Origin: VRUE01 sp963732225
GTDB taxonomy: Bacteria > Actinomycetota > Thermoleophilia > Solirubrobacterales > 70-9
Reading direction: 5' to 3'
NCBI GenBank assembly: GCA_963732225.1
Contig: CAVSYR010000005.1
Coordinates: 186,001 to 250,000, forward strand
DNA length: 64,000 nt
Part shown: positions 31,372-39,586 of the stretch, in pieces
How the letters are laid out: the number at the start of each line of letters is the position of its first letter
Numbering within the stretch: the stretch's first letter is position 1
The notes under the pieces: model-generated
Databases searched by the model: none
The model's input: the letters and a program-made list of their open reading frames with translations, nothing else
Told to the model about the DNA's origin: nothing
Program-made: the position numbers and the translations under genes

Positions 31372-31989
31372 GCCGCGCACCAGCGGCCTGACGATCGGTG
31401 GTGCCTTGGGCAGGTGGCCGCGCTCCACCCGCTCGAGCTCGAGCGGCGAGTCCTCGATCAGCGCCACGGTGTCGCGGTTGCAGTGACAGCCGTCGGCGAG
31501 GAAGCGCCAGGGCTTCTCGAAGCGGTCCTGCCATCCGGCCAGATCCGCCTCGCTGGCACGCACGTGCTCGATGAAAAGCAGCTTGCCGCCCGGCTTCAGC
31601 ACCCGGGCCGCCTCGCTCAGTGCCGCCGCGGGGTTGGGGACCGTGCAGAGGACCAAGGTGAGGACAGCGGTGTCGAAGCTGTCGTCGGCAAAGGGAAGCT
31701 CCTCCGCGGAGGCCGCTGAGATCTCGACCCCTCCCCTGCCCGCAGCTTTTGCGCGAAGCTGTCTGAGCATGTGTGGATCGGGCTCGGCCATGACCAGCTC
31801 GCTCACGGCCTCGGGATAGAGGTCCAGGTTGACCCCGGTCCCGGCGCCGAGATCGATCGTCCTACCGCTTGCCTGGGCCAGCAGCTCGCGCCGCATCTGT
31901 CGCAGTCCACCCTCCTCGGTTGCCTTCAGGCCGCGGTCGTAGAGCGCCGCGAAGGCCCTCCCCCAGGTGGCGTCGTAGAGCGCTCCCAT
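31354..31989 (-). CDS. UbiE/Methyltransf_11-type methyltransferase
   Basis: 211 residues with SAM motif I TIDLGAGTGVNLDLYP, motif II VMAEPDPHML, DTAVLTLVLCTVPNP and RVLKPGGKLLFIEHVR. It belongs to the phospholipid/quinone-like C-methyltransferase group; the substrate is unknown. It follows the SDR gene by 32 nt, likely as the last member of the thiolase operon. Confidence 0.87.
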   Translation of the reverse strand: MGALYDATWGRAFAALYDRGLKATEEGGLRQMRRELLAQASGRTIDLGAGTGVNLDLYPEAVSELVMAEPDPHMLRQLRAKAAGRGGVEISAASAEELPFADDSFDTAVLTLVLCTVPNPAAALSEAARVLKPGGKLLFIEHVRASEADLAGWQDRFEKPWRFLADGCHCNRDTVALIEDSPLELERVERGHLPKAPPIVRPLVRGSATVQ

Positions 31990-32021
31990 CGTCAGATGTA
32001 CGGCGCAGCCGCGAGCTGAGT

Positions 32022-32912
32022 TCAGGCCGCGTCGCGCTGCGCCGGGGCGGTCTCCGGCTCGGCGTCTGCAGTCGTCGGCTCGCTCGCCGCCGCTCGCTCC
32101 TCGTAGGCCTGGCGGGCGCCGTGGTCGACTTCGGTCATCAGCTTGTCGGCTTTCATCAGGCGACTGAGGCCCTCGCGCCAGCCGCGCGGCAGGTTGGCAA
32201 CGAGCTTGAAGAAGGCGCCGTTCTCGCGCGGCACCCAGACGTCGAAGCGCGGCACTTCCAGCGCGTCGACGATCTCATTGGCGACGTCGGAGGCCTCAAC
32301 CGGGCGGATCAGCCTCTGCCCCACGCCGGCGGTCAGCTCGGTGTTGACCACGGTCGGCATCACGCAGGCGATCTCGACGCCGCTGCCACGCAGCTCGGCC
32401 CGGGCCGCCTCGCTGATCCCGACCACGGCGTGCTTGGTGCCAGAGTAGGTGGCGATACCCGGGAAGCCGCCCTTGCCGGCCTGCGAAGCGAGGTTGACGA
32501 TGTGGCCGTGCCCGCGGGACTGGAAGCGCTTGATCGCCAGCTGCATGCCGACGATGACGCCGTAGATGTTGATGTCGAGCTGGCGTTTGAGTGAGTCGTC
32601 GGACTCCTCGGCAAAGGGCGTCACCGGCATGATCCCGGCGTTGTTGACGACCACGTCGAGTGGGCCCAGCTCGCGCTCGGCTGCGTCGAGGAAGGCGGAG
32701 AAGGAGCCGCGGTTGGTGACGTCGAGGGGCAGCGCAACTGTGCCGCCGCCCAGCTCGCCCGCCGTGCGCTCGGCCAGCTCGAGGTCGAGGTCGCCGATCG
32801 CGACGCGGCAGCCCTTGCGCACCAGTGCCGTCGCGGTCGCCTTGCCGATCCCGCGCGCACCGCCGGTAATCGCCACGACCTTGCCACTGAGGGACTGCCG
32901 CTGCTTTGCCAT
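32022..32912 (-). CDS. Short-chain dehydrogenase/reductase
   Basis: 296-residue classical SDR: cofactor motif TGGARGIGKATA, NNAGIMPVT, and the catalytic YSGTKHAVVG (YxxxK). The C-terminal extension of ~70 residues is charged and Ala/Glu-rich. A strong ribosome-binding site (AAGGAGGT) lies 5 nt before the ATG on the minus strand. It follows the thiolase gene by 24 nt, consistent with lipid or steroid-like oxidation. Confidence 0.92.
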   Translation of the reverse strand: MAKQRQSLSGKVVAITGGARGIGKATATALVRKGCRVAIGDLDLELAERTAGELGGGTVALPLDVTNRGSFSAFLDAAERELGPLDVVVNNAGIMPVTPFAEESDDSLKRQLDINIYGVIVGMQLAIKRFQSRGHGHIVNLASQAGKGGFPGIATYSGTKHAVVGISEAARAELRGSGVEIACVMPTVVNTELTAGVGQRLIRPVEASDVANEIVDALEVPRFDVWVPRENGAFFKLVANLPRGWREGLSRLMKADKLMTEVDHGARQAYEERAAASEPTTADAEPETAPAQRDAA

Positions 32913-32936
32913 CGGGGACCTCCTTCTCGGTGGCCG

Positions 32937-34130
32937 CTAGGCCGCCGGCTTGTAGACGGTGACCACGGCGGCGCCGCCGAGGCCGATGTTGTGTTGCAGC
33001 GCCAACTTGGCGCCCTCGACCTGCCGCTTATCGGCTTCGCCGCGCAGCTGCCAGGTCAGTTCCGAGCATTGCGCCAGCCCGGTCGCGCCCAGCGGGTGGC
33101 CCTTGGAGATCAGCCCGCCCGAGGGGTTGACGACGACCTTGCCGCCGAAGGTGGTCGCTTCTTCCTCGACCAGCTTGTGCGCCTCGCCCTCGGCGGCGAA
33201 TCCCAGCGCTTCGTAAGTGATCAGCTCGTTGGCGCTGAAGCAGTCGTGGAGCTCGCAGACGTCTACTTCCGCGGCGGCGACGCCGGCCTCGGCGTAGGCC
33301 TCGTTTGCGGCCTGCTTCGACATGTCGGAGCCGACGATCTTCATGCAGTCGGTGTCCTCGGCGAAGGTCGAGCTGAGGTCGGTGACCATCGACTGGCCGG
33401 CGATCTCGATCGCCCGGTCGCCGAGGCCGTGCTCTTCGACGTAGCGCTCGGAGGCGACGATCGCGCAGGCCGAGCCGTCGGAGGTGGGCGAGCACTGTAG
33501 CTTGGTCAGCGGGTCGTGAATCATCCGCGCGCCCTTGATGTCCTCAAGCGAGTACTCGTCCTGGAATTGGGCGTAAGGGTTGTTGACCGAGTGCTTGTGG
33601 TTCTTCCAGCCGATCCAGGCGTAGTGATCGGGGTTGGAGCCGTACTTCTGCATGTGGTCGCGGCCGGCGTTGCCGAACATCTGCGGCGCTGGCGGCGACT
33701 GCTCGGGGTCGCGGATCTCAAACATTCGCATCGCGTGCTTGTCGAGTGCGTTGGTGCGGTCGGTGTACTTGACGCCGAGACTGCCGGGCTCCATCTTCTC
33801 GAAGCCGAGCGCCATGGCGCAGTCGACGAGACCGCCCTTGACCGCCTGACGGGCCAGGAACAGCGCCGAGGAGCCGGTCGAGCAGTTGTTGTTGACGTTG
33901 ACGACCGGGATCCCGGTGAGGCCGAGCTGGTAGAGCGCCCGCTGGCCGTAGGTCGAGTCGCCGTAGCAGTAGCCGGCGAAGGCCTGCTGCACGTCCTCGT
34001 AGGGAATGCCGGCATCGGCAAGCGCCTTCTCCCCCGCCTCCTTGGCCCAGTCGGGGTAGTCGCCATCCTTGGTGCCGGGCTTCTCGAACTTGGTCATCCC
34101 GACCCCGATCACGAACGTGCGGTTGCTCAA
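32937..34130 (-). CDS. Thiolase / SCPx-type lipid-transfer acetyl-CoA acyltransferase
   Basis: 397 residues of thiolase fold. The nucleophilic Cys is in VNNNCSTGSSAL, the second-half active site is ELHDCFSANELITYEALG, and the C-terminal motif SKGHPLGATG carries the catalytic His. The sequence style (GVGMTKFEKPG, lipid-transfer-protein annotation class) matches SCP2-type thiolases that act on branched or sterol side-chain acyl-CoAs. Start is TTG at 34130 with AGGAG 7 nt upstream. It heads an operon with SDR and methyltransferase. Confidence 0.92.
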   Translation of the reverse strand: MSNRTFVIGVGMTKFEKPGTKDGDYPDWAKEAGEKALADAGIPYEDVQQAFAGYCYGDSTYGQRALYQLGLTGIPVVNVNNNCSTGSSALFLARQAVKGGLVDCAMALGFEKMEPGSLGVKYTDRTNALDKHAMRMFEIRDPEQSPPAPQMFGNAGRDHMQKYGSNPDHYAWIGWKNHKHSVNNPYAQFQDEYSLEDIKGARMIHDPLTKLQCSPTSDGSACAIVASERYVEEHGLGDRAIEIAGQSMVTDLSSTFAEDTDCMKIVGSDMSKQAANEAYAEAGVAAAEVDVCELHDCFSANELITYEALGFAAEGEAHKLVEEEATTFGGKVVVNPSGGLISKGHPLGATGLAQCSELTWQLRGEADKRQVEGAKLALQHNIGLGGAAVVTVYKPAA

Positions 34131-34190
34131 AGTCTGCTCCTGTGTCGCCGCGGGCGCCTGCCGCGGTTTGGCTGGTCAGCCAGGAAATCT

Positions 34191-34205
34191 ACCGGTCGGA
34201 CCGGT
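34191..34205. promoter_or_regulatory. Palindromic operator candidate between thiolase operon and corA
   Basis: A perfect palindrome, ACCGGTC-G-GACCGGT, lies in the 96-nt divergent gap. Its size and symmetry are those of TetR-family operators, which often control acyl-CoA-degradation operons. No regulator gene is adjacent, so the binder is unknown. Confidence 0.45.
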
Positions 34206-34226
34206 GCGGTGGCGATACTGGGCTCA

Positions 34227-35195
34227 GTGATCGTTGATTGCGGCGTCTATGAGAAGGGCCGGCGGCGGGACGGGAAGCTCAGTCTCGAGCAGGCTCATGA
34301 GGCATCGCGTGCCGAGGACGCCTTCGTTTGGCTCGGCGTCGCCGAACCCTCGGCGGAGGAATTCGGGGTTATCGCCCGCCAGTTTGACCTGCACGAGCTC
34401 GCTGTCGAGGACGCGGTCAAGGCCCAACAGCGGCCCAAGGTCGAGCTCTTCGGCGACACCCTGTTGGTCGTAGTCAAGACGGTCAACCGACCCGACCCCA
34501 GCCACGCCGTGGAAGTTGGGGAGCTACTGCTCTTCGTCAACTCCAACTTCATCATCACCGTCCGCCACGGCGAGGGCGGGCTGAGCTCGGTCAGGGAGCG
34601 GGTCGAGCACCGCCCTGACCTGCTTGCCCACGGCACCGGTGTCGTCCTCTACGCGATCCTCGACCACGTGGTCGATGACTACGGTGACGTTGCCCAGGCG
34701 GTCGACGGCGAGATCCAGGCGGTGGAGCGCGAGGTCTTCTCCTCCGAGCGGGCCAACCCGGTCCAGCAGATCTACAAACTCGAGCGCGAGGTCCTCGACC
34801 TCTACCGGGTCGTCTCCCCCCTGCTCGAAGCCGTCGATGAGATCAGCGAAGGCCAGTTCGAAGCGATTCCCAGCGCCCTCGATGACTACTTTCGCGATGT
34901 CCACGATCACCTGCAGCGGGTGACTGGACGCGTCGCTGGCTTCCGCGAGCTGCTCAACGGCGCCCTGCAGGCGAACCTGACCCAGGTCTCGGTGCGCCAG
35001 AACGAGGACATGCGCAAGATCTCGGCCTGGGTCGCGATCGCCGCCGTGCCGACCATGGTCGCCGGCATCTACGGGATGAACTTCGACCACATGCCGGAGC
35101 TGCACTGGCGCTACGGCTACTTCACCGTGCTGATCTTGATCGCCTTGGTCTGCTTCGCCCTGTACCGGCGCTTCAAGCGCGTCGGCTGGCTGTAG
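34227..35195 (+). CDS. corA: CorA-family magnesium/cobalt channel
   Basis: About 322 residues from GTG 34227. A cytosolic N-terminal alpha/beta domain and long stalk helices precede two C-terminal TM segments, with the signature YGMNF near residue 282 and an acidic periplasmic loop (DHMPELHW). The C-terminus ends in basic RRFKRVGWL as in CorA. The frame is open upstream antisense to the thiolase, but homology begins near residue 1. A hairpin follows the stop. Confidence 0.95.
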   Translation: MIVDCGVYEKGRRRDGKLSLEQAHEASRAEDAFVWLGVAEPSAEEFGVIARQFDLHELAVEDAVKAQQRPKVELFGDTLLVVVKTVNRPDPSHAVEVGELLLFVNSNFIITVRHGEGGLSSVRERVEHRPDLLAHGTGVVLYAILDHVVDDYGDVAQAVDGEIQAVEREVFSSERANPVQQIYKLEREVLDLYRVVSPLLEAVDEISEGQFEAIPSALDDYFRDVHDHLQRVTGRVAGFRELLNGALQANLTQVSVRQNEDMRKISAWVAIAAVPTMVAGIYGMNFDHMPELHWRYGYFTVLILIALVCFALYRRFKRVGWL

Positions 35196-35202
35196 TCAGC
35201 CA

Positions 35203-35235
35203 TGCACCAGACCGGGAAGCCCCAGGTCCGGTGCA
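35203..35235. terminator. Hairpin between convergent corA and the 35261 gene
   Basis: A 10-bp stem, 35203-35212 with 35226-35235, has one G-T type mismatch and a 13-nt loop. It lies 8 nt after the corA stop between converging genes. It lacks a T-run, so it is only a likely terminator. Confidence 0.45.
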
Positions 35236-35260
35236 CGACCGATTGTCTAGCGGGTCATCC

Positions 35261-35983
35261 TCATAAAGCCAGGCCACTCCATTTCTTGCCGGCGTTTCCG
35301 CCGCTCAGCTTGAACCACAGGCTGAGATCGATTTTTGCCGGATGGATTCCAAAGAACATCACCGAGTTGGGTAAAACCACACCGCCTTCGTTCTGGCCGG
35401 CGAATAAGGCCGAGGGAGCTGGAACGAGTAAGTGTTTGACTGCTTCGTTTTCAAGCGGTTCGTTTCCGTCTTCGACGACGTAGCGGCCCGTGACGCCAGC
35501 CGAGATCAGCATGCATTCTTCGCCAAAGACCGGGGTGCCAAAGACGCCATTTTCATCGGGTTCGAAGAGGATGTACGTCAATTTGTTGTGTTTGATCAAT
35601 AAGCCTTTGACTTTGAAGACAAACGGTTCAGCGGGTTTGCACGGAGGGGATTCCGATCCAGCAATGAATGTTTTGCACTGGGAGAATAAGAAGACGGCTA
35701 AGGCTTTACCGCTTTCCGTTTCTTTTTTGGGCGGGAAGAGTAAGCCGTCATCGACGACTATTTCCTGGCATAAGATTTCCACGTCCACCGCGCCGGTGGT
35801 CGATAAGAGTTTGAAATCTCTGGTCCCGTCTTTTTCCACGGTAAATTCAACCGTGGCGGCAGTGTTCGCTCCTTCGATTCTCCAATCGCCTTTAGCTTGT
35901 GCTCCGGTGGCAGTCGCCGCCATCAGGCCGAGGGCGGTAATCAGGTACAGGCAGGAAACCCTGAATCTGCGCGTTGCGCTCAT
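35261..35983 (-). CDS. AT-richer secreted protein, four-Cys family (copy A)
   Basis: 240 residues with a signal peptide (hydrophobic stretch ending GAQA near residue 30). Unrecognised family. Cysteines at 72, 103, 115 and 157 match those of the 45278-46027 product in order: C, FSxC, PCKP, EC. The rest is beta-strand-like and rich in Val, Ile and Lys. The gene has near-balanced base composition and T-rich codons (TTT, AAA, AAT), unlike its neighbours. It has an SD-like GAGGAAG 6 nt before its ATG. Function unknown; probably a disulfide-bonded extracellular protein. Confidence 0.8.
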   Translation of the reverse strand: MSATRRFRVSCLYLITALGLMAATATGAQAKGDWRIEGANTAATVEFTVEKDGTRDFKLLSTTGAVDVEILCQEIVVDDGLLFPPKKETESGKALAVFLFSQCKTFIAGSESPPCKPAEPFVFKVKGLLIKHNKLTYILFEPDENGVFGTPVFGEECMLISAGVTGRYVVEDGNEPLENEAVKHLLVPAPSALFAGQNEGGVVLPNSVMFFGIHPAKIDLSLWFKLSGGNAGKKWSGLAL

Positions 35984-36073
35984 GCTTGCTTCCTCTCACT
36001 CTTGGTTACGGTTGTGATGCGGGCCGGGGTACGTTTCTGCCGGCCTAGGGTGAGTATCTTGCGATGTGCTGGC

Positions 36074-37171
36074 TCAATCAAGCTCTGGGCTTGCAGCCAA
36101 GGGCGCTTGTGTGTCGACCGGGTTGGGCCAGAACAGGAACGACGCGCCGGCGATCGCGATGCCGATAACCGTGGCAAGCGCGCGCTGGCCCGCCGCGTGC
36201 AGCGCCCCCTCCCCGATCGAGTCGGCGAGTAGCACCGCATAGGTAGTGATCGCGGCGGTGAAGAGCGCGTACTGGACGGTGAGCAGGCCGTAGGCGAAGG
36301 CGGTCGCGATCGTCAGGGCAACCGCCACGGCTACACCACTGCCGCCGAGCCACTCGGCCAGCGCCGTGGCCAGCACCAGCCCCACCGCCGTCCCGACCGC
36401 GCGCAGGATCAGGCGGCGAAAGGTCTCTTCTTTCTCGGGACGCAGGACGAAGAGGATCGTCAGCGGAATCCAGAAGCCGTGTTCGTGCATCCCGATCAGC
36501 CAGTAGACCGAGACGCCGGCGGCGAGGGCGCCGCCGAATCGCAGCCCGTGCCGGAAGCTGGTCGAGCTCAGGTTCAGGTTCGAGCGCAGGGCGCCGAGGG
36601 CGGCGCGGGTGTTCCATCCCTCTGCCCCACTCTCCTCGCCGCGGTCGCCGGCGATCCAGACGCAAGCGGAGAAGGCCGCCTGCAACAACCCTCCCGCCGT
36701 CGCGAGGAGGAAGGCCGCCCCGATGTCGCCGAGGTCAAGCGGCAGGTCCTGGGCAATCACCAGCGCTAGCGCGACCGAGAGTCCCGCGATCGAGAAGCGC
36801 AGCGAGACGGAGAAGCAGTAGCCAGCCGCGGCCCCAACGAGCGCGATCGCGAGGATCGCCGGCAAGGCGCTCGATCCGGTGAGCACGCCAAGTGCCGCGG
36901 CAAGGCCGATCAGCGGCGCCACCGCCGCCTGCCAGGCGGCCCGGGTGCGCGCGGGCGCATCGAGCGCCGGGAAGCCGGCAAGCAGGGCGCCGGTTCCGAT
37001 CGCCCCCTTGCTGGCGCTGCTCAGCCCGAGCTCCAACAGCAGCGCCAGCCCGACCGGGATCGCGACCAGGGCGCCGCGGCGCAGTGCCGGCCCGGGCTGG
37101 CTCGGCCCGATCGCCAGTAGCGGCGACGCCCTTAGGCGACTGGCAGTGCCGGCGGCGTTGAAGAGCTCCAC
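36074..37171 (-). CDS. FUSC-family membrane transporter
   Basis: About 365 residues with roughly ten hydrophobic segments in two groups of five, separated by a soluble loop of ~40 residues (GDRGEESGAEGWNTR). The motif HGLRFGGALAAGVSVYWL and the arrangement WIPLTILFVLRPEKEETFRR fit the aromatic-acid-exporter/fusaric-acid-resistance (FUSC) superfamily. Substrate unknown. GTG 37171 lies inside the end of the excalibur gene; the true start could be further in, near the first TM. Confidence 0.8.
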   Translation of the reverse strand: MELFNAAGTASRLRASPLLAIGPSQPGPALRRGALVAIPVGLALLLELGLSSASKGAIGTGALLAGFPALDAPARTRAAWQAAVAPLIGLAAALGVLTGSSALPAILAIALVGAAAGYCFSVSLRFSIAGLSVALALVIAQDLPLDLGDIGAAFLLATAGGLLQAAFSACVWIAGDRGEESGAEGWNTRAALGALRSNLNLSSTSFRHGLRFGGALAAGVSVYWLIGMHEHGFWIPLTILFVLRPEKEETFRRLILRAVGTAVGLVLATALAEWLGGSGVAVAVALTIATAFAYGLLTVQYALFTAAITTYAVLLADSIGEGALHAAGQRALATVIGIAIAGASFLFWPNPVDTQAPLAASPELD

Positions 37172-37473
37172 GCCGCAAGTCTCTCGCCGTCGGCGGCGGC
37201 GAGGGCGAAGGTCAGGGCGTACGGGAGGTGCTTGCGGCGATAGCAGGGGCACGGGTTGTCCTCGCAGGCGACGCCGTCGTTGTCGCCGTCGAGGCGGTCG
37301 GGGTCTTCCTGCGGACCACCGTGCTTGAGGAAGAAGAACTGGGCGGTTCGCTGACTCCTGAAGTTGGCGCAGTCCTTGTCGGCGGCCGACGCGGCCGCCG
37401 GTAGGGCAAGCAGTGAGGCGGCGAGGATCAGGGCGAAACAGACGAGAAGCGGCTTACGCAGGGCTAAGTGCAC
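37132..37473 (-). CDS. Secreted excalibur calcium-binding domain protein
   Basis: About 113 residues from GTG 37473, which has an excellent ribosome-binding site (AAAGGAG, 8 nt). A signal peptide (LLVCFALILAASLLALPAAASA) precedes the excalibur domain: DCANF, then DRLDGDNDGVACEDNPCPC, a DxDxDGxxCE calcium loop with paired cysteines. The function of excalibur domains is extracellular calcium binding, often in nucleases or surface proteins. The last ~40 nt overlap the FUSC gene start on the same strand. Confidence 0.85.
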   Translation of the reverse strand: MHLALRKPLLVCFALILAASLLALPAAASAADKDCANFRSQRTAQFFFLKHGGPQEDPDRLDGDNDGVACEDNPCPCYRRKHLPYALTFALAAADGERLAAWSSSTPPALPVA

Positions 37474-37562
37474 GATCGAACTCCTTTCGTTCCCGGACAG
37501 AGACGGGAGCGATCTTAGGAGCAGAAGCATGCGATAAGGCGCCCCAAGTACCCTGGTGGGCC

Positions 37563-38324
37563 GTGCTTTTCGCCGCCTTGAGCACCGACCCGGCTGCCGG
37601 AGTGGGCATCTTTGCCGCCCTGGCCGCGGGGGTCGTCTCCTTCCTCTCCCCCTGTGTGCTGCCGTTGGTTCCGGGCTACCTCTCGGCGGTAAGCGGCGTC
37701 TCCGCAGCCGAGCTGGAGACCGCGGGTTGGCGGCGAATCCTCGCCCCCAGCCTGCTCTTCGTCGCTAGCTTCTCCGCCATCTTCGTCGCCGAGGGGTTGA
37801 CCGCGACGGCGCTGGGCTCCGCCTTCCAGGACCACGAAGAGCTGCTCAGCAAGATCGCGGCGGCGCTGATCATCGCCATGGGTGTCCTCTTCGTTTCCTC
37901 ACTCTTCGTCACCCGCCTCAACCGCGAGTGGCACGTCGACGCCCTGCTCGAGCGCGCCGGCAGGGGCGGGCCGATCGTCGCCGGCGCCGCTTTCGCGATT
38001 GCCTGGACCCCGTGCATCGGGCCGACCCTCGGCGCCATCCTCACCGCCGCCTCTCTCTCGGGCTCAGCCGCCCACGGCGCCCTGCTCCTCGTCGTCTACT
38101 CGGCCGGCCTGGCGATCCCCTTCCTGCTCACCGCGATCGCCTTCTCGCGCATGACCACCGCCTTCACCGCGGTCAAGCGCCACTACCAAGCGATCGTCGC
38201 CACCGGCGGCGTGATCCTGATCGCGATGGGCGTGCTGATCTGGACCAACGAGCTGACTCAGCTCAACTCCGAAGCCCAGCGCTGGCTCTCCGGTCTCGGC
38301 CTCGACTTCTGGAATAGCGTCTAG
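37563..38324 (+). CDS. ccdA: CcdA-like thiol:disulfide transporter
   Basis: About 253 residues with six TM segments. The two redox cysteines are in SFLSPCVLPLVPGYLS and AWTPCIGPTLGAIL, the hallmark of the CcdA/DsbD transmembrane domain. It carries reducing equivalents from cytoplasmic thioredoxin to the outside, usually for cytochrome c maturation. No other cytochrome-maturation gene is nearby. GTG 37563 is the start that keeps the N-terminus at its usual length; the frame runs upstream to 37413. It converges on the 38321 gene with a 4-nt overlap. Confidence 0.9.
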   Translation: MLFAALSTDPAAGVGIFAALAAGVVSFLSPCVLPLVPGYLSAVSGVSAAELETAGWRRILAPSLLFVASFSAIFVAEGLTATALGSAFQDHEELLSKIAAALIIAMGVLFVSSLFVTRLNREWHVDALLERAGRGGPIVAGAAFAIAWTPCIGPTLGAILTAASLSGSAAHGALLLVVYSAGLAIPFLLTAIAFSRMTTAFTAVKRHYQAIVATGGVILIAMGVLIWTNELTQLNSEAQRWLSGLGLDFWNSV

Positions 38325-38602
38325 TTATTGACGACCGGCACGACGGTCTCGATCTCCTGGCCGATCGCCTCGGTCTCCTCGAGCCCCTCGCCGTCGAGGT
38401 CGCGCGAGCAGACGATCCGGAACCGTCCCGTGCCGATCTCGGCATCCGGCACCACCGGCAGTCCCCGGATGTGATCCCAGCCCAACCGTTCGACCTCGAA
38501 CGGGTTCATCCGAACCTCAGCCGCCGGGAAGGGGCAGCTGGAGTTGTGCTGGTCGATCGCCTTGGAGATCGCCTCGAGGTTCTTCGCCTCAGGAGAAGCC
38601 AT
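38321..38602 (-). CDS. Hypothetical 93-residue protein
   Basis: A small soluble protein (MASPEAKNLEAISKAIDQHN at its start, then CPFPAAEVRMNPFEVERLGW). Composition matches the genome, and a TAAACT box lies 7 nt before its ATG, supporting a real gene. The Cys-Pro-Phe element and the Asp/Glu-rich C-terminus (RDLDGEGLEETEAIGQEIE) have no family I recognise. It is divergent from the 38627 gene with 24 nt between the two starts. Confidence 0.65.
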   Translation of the reverse strand: MASPEAKNLEAISKAIDQHNSSCPFPAAEVRMNPFEVERLGWDHIRGLPVVPDAEIGTGRFRIVCSRDLDGEGLEETEAIGQEIETVVPVVNN

Positions 38603-38609
38603 GAGGTGG

Positions 38610-38615
38610 AGTTTA
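38610..38615 (-). promoter_or_regulatory. -10 box (TAAACT) for the 93-residue gene
   Basis: On the minus strand TAAACT ends 7 nt before the ATG at 38602, the leaderless spacing. Confidence 0.5.
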
Positions 38616-38626
38616 CGCCGGCCTCC

Positions 38627-39130
38627 GTGACGTCCGGACGACGAGAGACGATCAAAAGCGTGCTTGTCGCTCTATTCGGATTCCTTGGCGTGATCGTCGG
38701 CGCACTGGCCTCCGGTGCCTCTACATGGTTTTTCACGCATCGGCGGGAGCGGCACGAAAAGAGGGTCGCCGCGCGTTTGGTCAGAGAGGACCTCATCTTG
38801 GCTGGCAGCACCCTGGAAACGGTGTTGCAATCGGGGTGGCAGCCAGAGTTCGCCTTGCCCCTCGAGTATTGGCGGGAGCACCGATCGGTGCTGGCCGGCT
38901 CTCTGCCGCGGGAGAGATGGGAAGAGGTAGCCATCGCAATGGGTTCCGTCGAGCGGATCGAGGTCATGCTGGCCAGTATCGGAGGGGAAAACGCGATTGA
39001 GGCAGATGACATCCCCGACGACGGGCGAGAGATCATCGAAGAGACGGTCAAGTACGTGAAAAGTGCAAACGAAGCGCTATACGAAGTCGAGGTCGGCCCG
39101 CGCCCTCAGAGCGAGCCGGCTGCGTCGTAG
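38627..39130 (+). CDS. Hypothetical single-pass membrane protein
   Basis: About 167 residues from GTG 38627, the first start clear of the divergent gene. One TM (about 9-32, SVLVALFGFLGVIVGALASG) is followed by a basic cluster (HRRERHEKRVAARLVRED) and an amphipathic helical domain with Trp and Glu. N-out/C-in topology is likely from the positive residues after the TM. No family recognised; it resembles small uncharacterised membrane proteins with a cytosolic helical tail. Its 3' end overlaps the cupin gene by 25 nt. Confidence 0.6.
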   Translation: MTSGRRETIKSVLVALFGFLGVIVGALASGASTWFFTHRRERHEKRVAARLVREDLILAGSTLETVLQSGWQPEFALPLEYWREHRSVLAGSLPRERWEEVAIAMGSVERIEVMLASIGGENAIEADDIPDDGREIIEETVKYVKSANEALYEVEVGPRPQSEPAAS

Positions 39131-39522
39131 GGCTCGCCCGGCGTGGCGCCTAGCGCCAGCAGACGTAGCCCGTCCGGCCCCGGCGTGACCTTGCGCTTGA
39201 CCGAAGGGCCGACCCGAACGATGTGATTGGGGCTGAGCTCGTATTGCTCACCGTCCGCTTCTAGGGTCCCTGATCCACACAGCGCAACGTAGACCTCTTC
39301 CTGGCCCAGCTGCTGCGGCCGCTTAGCGAACATCTCGCCGCCGATACCGTCCTCGGAGTGATCGTGCTCCGGGTATTCGTCGGCGCCGGGGTCGAGGTCG
39401 ACGATCGAGATGCCAAAGGCGCTGATGCCAAGTCCCGCGGCGACCTGGACCATCGAGACCTTCTCGAAGTAGCCGTCGATCGCGTCGAGGTCGTCGATCT
39501 TGCTGTGAGTGACGTCTGTCAT
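39106..39522 (-). CDS. Cupin-domain protein
   Basis: 138 residues. A cupin beta-barrel is indicated by EYPEHDHSEDGIGGE (His and Glu metal-ligand region) and the second motif SPNHIVRVGPSVKRKV, in which the usual second-motif His is shifted. CGSGTLEADGEQYEL is the typical strand. No enzymatic role can be assigned. TAGCGT lies 6 nt before the ATG. Confidence 0.8.
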   Translation of the reverse strand: MTDVTHSKIDDLDAIDGYFEKVSMVQVAAGLGISAFGISIVDLDPGADEYPEHDHSEDGIGGEMFAKRPQQLGQEEVYVALCGSGTLEADGEQYELSPNHIVRVGPSVKRKVTPGPDGLRLLALGATPGEPYDAAGSL

Positions 39523-39528
39523 GCCGAC

Positions 39529-39534
39529 ACGCTA
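39529..39534 (-). promoter_or_regulatory. -10 box (TAGCGT) for the cupin gene
   Basis: On the minus strand TAGCGT ends 6 nt before the ATG at 39522. Confidence 0.5.
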
Positions 39535-39574
39535 CCCGCCCTGCGGCGTCTGAATCGTCGTCTTCCCTCCCTCC

Positions 39575-39580
39575 TACCAT
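39575..39580 (+). promoter_or_regulatory. -10 box (TACCAT) for dinB
   Basis: TACCAT ends 6 nt before GTG 39587, a leaderless spacing. No LexA-type operator is recognisable around it. Confidence 0.5.
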
Positions 39581-39586
39581 CGGATC

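Noticed and set aside
33516..34226. Upstream extension of the CorA frame
   Set aside because: It is antisense to the thiolase; CorA homology begins near GTG 34227.
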